Origin: Alphaproteobacteria bacterium
GTDB taxonomy: Bacteria > Pseudomonadota > Alphaproteobacteria > Micavibrionales > Micavibrionaceae
Assembly (NCBI GenBank): GCA_023301785.1
Contig: JALZUF010000184.1
Span: forward strand, 1 to 8,188
Length of the DNA stretch: 8,188 nucleotides
Reading direction: 5' to 3'
Positions 3,482 to 8,188 of the stretch are shown piece by piece. The notes under the pieces are model-generated. The model saw nothing but the letters and a program-made list of their open reading frames with translations. It was not told the origin of the DNA and ran no database searches. Each line of letters begins with the position of its first letter. Positions within the stretch are counted from its first letter, which is position 1. Made by a program: the position numbers and the translations under genes.

Positions 3482-6301
3482 ATGACAGAAAATGCCGTAC
3501 AATCAGACACCGAAACAAAAGATGAAATCTATCTCATAGACGCCTCAGGCTATATTTTTCGCGCCTATTACGCAGTCGCCTATGGCGGCGGTAAAGCACT
3601 AACCAACCCAGACGGCATTCCCGTTGGCGCAGTTTACGGCTATACCAGTATGCTAATGAAGCTGCTAAAAGATCATTCACACGCGGCTATAGCGGCCATC
3701 TTCGATGCGGGACGTGTGAACTTTCGTAATGATATATACGAAGATTACAAAGCCAATCGCGATGAAACGCCCGAAGACCTCATCCCACAATTCCCCATAG
3801 TACGTGAAGCAACCGAAGCACTTGGTCTTCCCGTTGTCGAACTTGAAGGTTACGAAGCCGATGATCTTATTGCCACCTATGCGAAGCAAGCCAGTGCGCG
3901 TGGCCTTAAGGTAAAAATAATTTCATCCGACAAAGACTTAATGCAATTGGTTGATGACAATATCCAAATGTTAGACCCAATGAAAAACATCATCATTGAT
4001 GAGAAAGGCGTATTTGAAAAATTTGGCGTGACACCCGACCGCGTTATTGATGTTCAAAGCTTAGCCGGTGATTCGACCGATAACGTTCCTGGCGTACCAG
4101 GCATCGGTATTAAAACAGCGGCACTATTAATCAATGAATATGGCTCATTAGAAGAACTGCTCAGTCGTGCCAGTGAAATAAAACAGCCTAAGCGCCGCGA
4201 ATCTTTAATAGACAACGCAGAGCTTGCGCGTATTTCTTGTAAGCTTGTGACGTTAGCGCAAGATGTACCTGTTCCTGTGGAATTAGATACATTTATTAAA
4301 CACGATCCCGAACTACCTAAGCTAAAAGAATTCTTAGAAAAACAAGGTTTCAAATCTTTGGTGACGCGCCTTGATAATGCCAACGGTACAAAATTAGAAT
4401 CTGTCCCAAACAATGAAGCTAGTGAAACACCAGTCTCAGCACCAACCGTTGATCAACCCGATATAAAAGACAACAAATACACACTTATTACAGACACTCA
4501 AACACTACAAAAATGGATTGATGATGCCTACAAAGCAGGCTTCTTAGCGATTGATACTGAGACAACTGCACTGACACCAGCCATCGCCAAACTTGTTGGA
4601 ATATGCCTCTGCTCAGAGATTGGAAAGGCTGCGTACATCCCCCTCACCCATGTTCCAGAAGAGGTTGATCTGCTTGGTGAAAGTAAAGGCGACTTAAAAC
4701 AAATTCCTTTTGATGAAGCCATTGCCGCTTTAAAACCTATCTTAGAAGATCCAGCTGTTTTAAAAATTGGTCAAAATATAAAATACGATTGGCAGATGTT
4801 AAAAAAGCATGACATCGATATGTCTCCTTGCGATGACACGATGCTTCTTTCATATACACTAGATGGCACAAGCCATTCAAACTCCATGGATGGCATGAGT
4901 GAATTATTTTTAGATCACAAACCAATTAAATATGCAGACGTGGCTGGAAAAGGTAAAAACCAAGTCACGTTTGATAAAGTTGATCTAGACAAAGCGCTCA
5001 ACTATGCCGCCGAAGATGCTGATATTACTTACCGACTACACAGTCTACTAAAACCACGCATCGCGCCAGAAAAAATGGCTGGCGTTTACGAGGATATTGA
5101 ACGTCCCCTTATTCCCGTCATTGGACAGATGGAATTAAACGGCATTAAAGTAGACCCCCTTATCCTTAAAAAAATGTCAGCAGATTTTAGTACAAAAATC
5201 GCAAGCCTAGAAAAAGACATTCAAAAAGAAGCGGGCACAGAATTTAACGTTGGCTCTCCTAAACAAATTGGTGAAATTCTTTTTGACCAAATGGGCTTAG
5301 AAGGCGGTAAAAAAACCAAAACAGGACAATGGTCCACTGATGTTGGGATGCTCGAAAAACTATCCGCACAAGGCCATCAAATTGTAACAGATATCCTAGA
5401 ATGGCGCGGGCTGTCTAAGCTACGTAGTACCTACACAGATGCCCTACAGCAACAAATAAACCCAAATACAGGGCGCGTTCATACATCGTTTAGTATGGCC
5501 GGAACCTCAACAGGCCGCCTTGCCTCCAGCGACCCGAACCTACAAAACATTCCTATCCGCACAGAAGATGGCCGCAAAATCCGTACAGCCTTCGTAGCCG
5601 AGCAAGGGCACACCCTCTTGGCTGTCGATTATTCACAAGTTGAATTGCGCCTTTGCGCCGAAATGGCAGGCGTAAAAGCCCTTAAACAAGCCTTTAAAGA
5701 CGACGTAGACATTCACGCCCTCACCGCCTCTCAAGTCTTCGGTGTACCTCTTGATGAAGTCACAAGCGATATCCGTCGCCAAGCCAAAGCCGTTAACTTC
5801 GGTATTATCTACGGCATATCAGGCTGGGGCTTAGCGAAGCAGCTTGGATGCGATGCAGGCGAAGCGCACCAGTTTATTAAAAAATATCTTGAGACCTTCA
5901 ACGAAATTGAAGAATTCATGGAAGATCAAAAAGAATTTGCGCGCAAACACGAATATGTTCAAACGCTTTTTGGTCGCAAATGTTTTACGCCTAATATCAA
6001 TGCCAAGATGCCAATGGTTCGTATGGGTGCAGAACGCGCCGCCATTAATGCACCTTTACAAGGCACCGCCGCAGACATCATGAAAATGGCAATGATTAAA
6101 ATGCCTCACGCTCTTCGTGATGCAAACCTCGATGCCAAAATGCTTCTACAGGTGCACGATGAATTAATTTTCGAAGTGCCCGATGATCAACTGGATAAAA
6201 CAGCCGCCCTCGTCAAAGATGTGATGGAAAATGTTGTGAAATTAGACGTACCCCTAATCGCCGAAGCAGGTACAGGCCAAAGCTGGGCCGAAGCGCATTA
6301 A
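3482..6301 (+). CDS. polA: DNA polymerase I (5'-3' exonuclease, 3'-5' exonuclease and polymerase)
   Basis: The 939-residue protein is close to the E. coli length (928) and carries all three activities used in Okazaki-fragment maturation and excision repair. Residues 14-300 are the 5' nuclease: D20 in LIDASGYIFRAYYA, GYEADDLIATYA (123-134), SSDKDL (148-153) and GDSTDNVPGVPGIGIKTA (196-213) with the helix-hairpin-helix. The proofreading domain keeps its metal ligands: D358 and E360 in AIDTETTAL, D436 in GQNIKYDW, and Y508/D512 in YAAEDAD. The polymerase domain has motif A with D716 (VDYSQVELRL), the O helix R765-K769-F773-Y777 (RRQAKAVNFGIIYG), and motif C with D893 (QVHDELIFEV). Phe at 773, as in E. 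coli F762, predicts discrimination against dideoxynucleotides. No domain or catalytic residue is missing. No Shine-Dalgarno sequence precedes the ATG (AAAACAAACCT). The stop codon abuts that of the converging DUF1223 gene. Confidence 0.98.
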   Translation: MTENAVQSDTETKDEIYLIDASGYIFRAYYAVAYGGGKALTNPDGIPVGAVYGYTSMLMKLLKDHSHAAIAAIFDAGRVNFRNDIYEDYKANRDETPEDLIPQFPIVREATEALGLPVVELEGYEADDLIATYAKQASARGLKVKIISSDKDLMQLVDDNIQMLDPMKNIIIDEKGVFEKFGVTPDRVIDVQSLAGDSTDNVPGVPGIGIKTAALLINEYGSLEELLSRASEIKQPKRRESLIDNAELARISCKLVTLAQDVPVPVELDTFIKHDPELPKLKEFLEKQGFKSLVTRLDNANGTKLESVPNNEASETPVSAPTVDQPDIKDNKYTLITDTQTLQKWIDDAYKAGFLAIDTETTALTPAIAKLVGICLCSEIGKAAYIPLTHVPEEVDLLGESKGDLKQIPFDEAIAALKPILEDPAVLKIGQNIKYDWQMLKKHDIDMSPCDDTMLLSYTLDGTSHSNSMDGMSELFLDHKPIKYADVAGKGKNQVTFDKVDLDKALNYAAEDADITYRLHSLLKPRIAPEKMAGVYEDIERPLIPVIGQMELNGIKVDPLILKKMSADFSTKIASLEKDIQKEAGTEFNVGSPKQIGEILFDQMGLEGGKKTKTGQWSTDVGMLEKLSAQGHQIVTDILEWRGLSKLRSTYTDALQQQINPNTGRVHTSFSMAGTSTGRLASSDPNLQNIPIRTEDGRKIRTAFVAEQGHTLLAVDYSQVELRLCAEMAGVKALKQAFKDDVDIHALTASQVFGVPLDEVTSDIRRQAKAVNFGIIYGISGWGLAKQLGCDAGEAHQFIKKYLETFNEIEEFMEDQKEFARKHEYVQTLFGRKCFTPNINAKMPMVRMGAERAAINAPLQGTAADIMKMAMIKMPHALRDANLDAKMLLQVHDELIFEVPDDQLDKTAALVKDVMENVVKLDVPLIAEAGTGQSWAEAH

Positions 6302-7024
6302 TTAAAGTTTATAATTACCTGCCGCCAATATTTTTCCTGTTCGTGCCTCTTGTGCAACAATAGCAAAACCAGCGCTTTGCGTATCTATCAATGGGTAAAC
6401 AGACTGAAGCATAGCACCACCCTTCCACACACCTAAGGATAAATAATGTTTCACTACATTACTATAAACGACGCTCTTGCCCCGTTCAGAAATTGTTTTT
6501 GGCTTTTGATAAACGGCCATCCAAATCTCCGCGGCACTCCCAACAGACGAAGGTGGCATTGTAAAATTAAAAACACCATTTTCTTGCGGTATAATTTTGA
6601 TCTCACGCACACGTTCTGATCGACCCTTTACAATAGCAGCAGCAACATTAGATGTCTCATAACCAATCTCACTCATATGACCATTAATCATCATTTGCGG
6701 GGTAAAGTGCGATTTGCGTCCAATTTGCTTGATATATCTTGATTGGCGTTCCGTACAAAATGGCTTCCCCAAATTCGCACTCGTCTTACCAAAATAGTCA
6801 ACATGACAAGACAATGCGATCACACCACTTGAGCGCGCCAGATCAGACATGTACTCATCTGCTGGCGGACAAGCAGGACAATTTTGAGACGAAAATAGCT
6901 CAACAACCACAGGCGTAGGTTTCGTTTGTAACGGCCCCGTATAAACCCCTGATGGCTCCACCATAATGCTTTGCGCCATCACCATGGTGGGCGCAAATAA
7001 TAAAATTAAGATAAGAATTCTCAT
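6302..7024 (-). CDS. DUF1223 family secreted protein with thioredoxin-like fold
   Basis: With the start at ATG 7024-7022 the protein has 240 residues and begins with a clear signal peptide, MRILILILLFAPTMVMA, with likely cleavage before QS. Upstream ATGs in frame (7030 and 7066) would put non-hydrophobic residues before it, and the 7066 start would run into the neighbouring gene. The core VVVELFSSQNCPACPPADEY (39-58) is the DUF1223 hallmark and resembles a thioredoxin CxxC at C49/C52. The family's HVDYF segment follows. Further cysteines in ALSCHVDYF and GKPFCTERQ could form extra disulfides. DUF1223 proteins are common in alphaproteobacteria and their biochemical role is not established; periplasmic location and redox activity are inferred. 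TATAAG (7039-7034) lies just upstream and may be a -10 element. The gene converges on polA with zero bases between stop codons. Confidence 0.85.
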   Translation of the reverse strand: MRILILILLFAPTMVMAQSIMVEPSGVYTGPLQTKPTPVVVELFSSQNCPACPPADEYMSDLARSSGVIALSCHVDYFGKTSANLGKPFCTERQSRYIKQIGRKSHFTPQMMINGHMSEIGYETSNVAAAIVKGRSERVREIKIIPQENGVFNFTMPPSSVGSAAEIWMAVYQKPKTISERGKSVVYSNVVKHYLSLGVWKGGAMLQSVYPLIDTQSAGFAIVAQEARTGKILAAGNYKL

Positions 7025-7053
7025 AAACATAATCTTATAGTAAGGTAACGCCC

Positions 7054-7995
7054 ATGAATAATACAACCCAAAAAGTTGCCTTCGTCTCCTCCTCGGATCA
7101 TAATTACTTTCCGATGCTCATTGAATGGGTGCATGGGGTGCGCCGCTTTCCGCAAAGTGCTGGCATGGATATCTGTATCTTAAATGCTGGCCTTAAAGAC
7201 GACCAAGTTGAAACGTTGAAATCCTTTGGCTGTATCGTCAAAGATGCTCATTGGCCTTGTGATCTTCCTGCTTCAAAAACAAAAGGCAAAGACTACCTTA
7301 AATCCTGTGTCTGTCGTCCATTTATTCCAGATTACTTCCCTGAATACGACACATACATTTGGATGGATGCCGACACATGGATTCAAAAATGGAACGCCGT
7401 TGAAATGTTTTTAGCAGGCGCCGCAAAGAATAGAATCGCCCTAACCTCTCAAGCTGATCGCGCCTACCCTCGCCAAATTCGTCTAAAATGGCTCGGCCGT
7501 CTCCCCCGCAAATTAAGTGGCTTTTACTTAAGCAACGCAAAGAAATCGTTCGGCTTTGAAACAGCTAAAAAGTTAGTGCCTTACAGTGTTTTACTTGCAG
7601 GTGCCTTCGCCCTTAACCGCGAAGCCCCTCACTGGAAACGCTGGCAAGAGCTCATGTTACAAGCCCTTAAAAAAGGAAAAATTTTTACGGCTGAGCAATT
7701 AAGCCTTGGCGTTCTTTGCTATTTAGAAGGCTTTGAGGCCGAAGTCCTTCCCGCCTACACACATTGGCTATGCGAATATAAACCACTCTGGGATGAGCAA
7801 ACTAATATGTTTGTTGAACCCTCACTGCCTCATGAAGAAATTGGCTTCTTACATATATCAGGTTGGGATGAAATGCGTCTTGATCGCCGTGAAGTGACCG
7901 AATTCAAAACCTTACAAGGCGGCACCATCACACACAATTACCGCTATCCTTTTTACAATGGTGAAACCTTAAAAGAGCTACAAGAGGCAGCATGA
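7054..7995 (+). CDS. Glycosyltransferase, GT8-like with DxD motif
   Basis: The 313-residue protein has a Rossmann-like N-terminus (KVAFVSSSDHNYFPMLIEWV), a segment DICILNAGLKDDQVETLKSFG, and the nucleotide-sugar and metal motif YIWMDADTWIQ with D105-A-D107. The later AGAFALNREAPHWKRW, EQLSLGVLCYLEG and FLHISGWDE resemble the acceptor and C-terminal parts of GT-A retaining transferases such as family 8. No signal peptide or membrane segment is seen, so it probably acts at the cytoplasmic face. It likely adds a sugar from a nucleotide donor to a surface glycan; donor and acceptor cannot be told from sequence. The ATG at 7054 is supported by AAGG (7042-7045) 8 nt upstream. The stop TGA overlaps the start of the next transferase gene, indicating translational coupling in one operon. 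Confidence 0.75.
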   Translation: MNNTTQKVAFVSSSDHNYFPMLIEWVHGVRRFPQSAGMDICILNAGLKDDQVETLKSFGCIVKDAHWPCDLPASKTKGKDYLKSCVCRPFIPDYFPEYDTYIWMDADTWIQKWNAVEMFLAGAAKNRIALTSQADRAYPRQIRLKWLGRLPRKLSGFYLSNAKKSFGFETAKKLVPYSVLLAGAFALNREAPHWKRWQELMLQALKKGKIFTAEQLSLGVLCYLEGFEAEVLPAYTHWLCEYKPLWDEQTNMFVEPSLPHEEIGFLHISGWDEMRLDRREVTEFKTLQGGTITHNYRYPFYNGETLKELQEAA

Positions 7996-8188
7996 TGAAC
8001 ATTCCAATTTTCATCGTCAGCCTGCCTGAGGCAACGGAACGCCGTGAACGTATTTCGAAAATTTTTGATGATCTCGGCATGACATACGAATTTATTGATG
8101 CCGTTGATGGTCGCGGCTTTGATGTGCCTAACCATCCCATCTATAACCGTAAAAAACGCCTCAAAAGTTTTGGTAAAGACCTTACTGG
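7995..8188 (+). CDS. Glycosyltransferase family 25 (LPS biosynthesis type), N-terminal part, cut by window end
   Basis: The frame starting ATG AAC ATT CCA stays open to the right edge (about 65 residues). It reads MNIPIFIVSLPEATERRERI, then a segment ending TYEFIDAVDGRG. The I-x-L-x-x-x-x-x-R-R pattern followed by FxDAVDG is characteristic of GT25 enzymes, which include LPS and lipooligosaccharide galactosyltransferases. Two adjacent ATGs are possible (7992 and 7995). The ribosome-binding site AAGAGG at 7982-7987 gives a 7-nt spacing to 7995, and only 4 nt to 7992. The start overlaps the stop of the GT8-like gene (ATGATGA), so the two are almost certainly co-translated. The catalytic residues lie outside the window. 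Confidence 0.8.
   Translation, partial: MNIPIFIVSLPEATERRERISKIFDDLGMTYEFIDAVDGRGFDVPNHPIYNRKKRLKSFGKDLT

Noticed and set aside
3325..3525. Plus-strand ORF of 66 codons overlapping the polA start
   Set aside because: It overlaps the leftward small gene and its promoter and the polA start in another frame, and shows no family resemblance.
4054..4413. Minus-strand ORF of 119 codons within polA
   Set aside because: It is antisense to conserved 5'-nuclease sequence including the helix-hairpin-helix and is best seen as chance open frame.
7025..7066. Upstream ATG at 7066 as start of the DUF1223 protein
   Set aside because: It would place 14 non-signal residues before a textbook signal peptide and overlap the divergent glycosyltransferase start.

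Overview
The window looks like chromosomal DNA of a moderately AT-rich proteobacterium, most likely an alphaproteobacterium. This is inferred from the DUF1223 protein, the serine recombinase with a cysteine-free zinc-ribbon-like region, and a tRNA-Tyr gene diverging from an rlmB-type methyltransferase gene. No 16S or other decisive marker is present, so the placement is moderate.

Layout. Positions 1-858 hold the C-terminal 285 residues of a large serine recombinase, the probable integrase end of a mobile element whose remainder lies to the left. Positions 859-1139 have no gene but are dense in short repeats and palindromes, followed by a terminator that reads leftward from the tRNA gene. The tRNA-Tyr(GTA) gene (1140-1225, minus) and rlmB (1321-2199, plus) diverge from a 95-bp interval with promoter-like sites on both strands. 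A leftward pair of unrecognised genes (3355-3071 and 3067-1931) follows; the second runs 269 bp into the 3' end of rlmB on the opposite strand. Then come a complete three-domain polA (3482-6301, plus), a secreted thioredoxin-fold-like DUF1223 gene (7024-6302, minus) whose stop codon touches that of polA, and a coupled pair of sugar-transferase genes: a GT8-like gene (7054-7995) and the start of a GT25/LPS-type gene (7995 to the right edge).

How the parts fit. rlmB, tRNA-Tyr and polA are core information-processing genes. The recombinase, its repeat field and the two-gene unknown locus are the accessory-looking parts. The two glycosyltransferases probably build a surface polysaccharide or lipopolysaccharide and continue an operon beyond the window.

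Most worth a second look: (i) the repeat field between recombinase and tRNA, including a 17-base motif whose inverted copy is split exactly by 13 bases; (ii) the long antisense overlap of the unknown gene with rlmB, where rlmB codon usage changes sharply at the overlap boundary; (iii) the two unknown ORFs lying in one reading frame, separated by only one stop codon and one sense codon. No CRISPR array or insertion sequence was seen, and I did not recognise a defence system.
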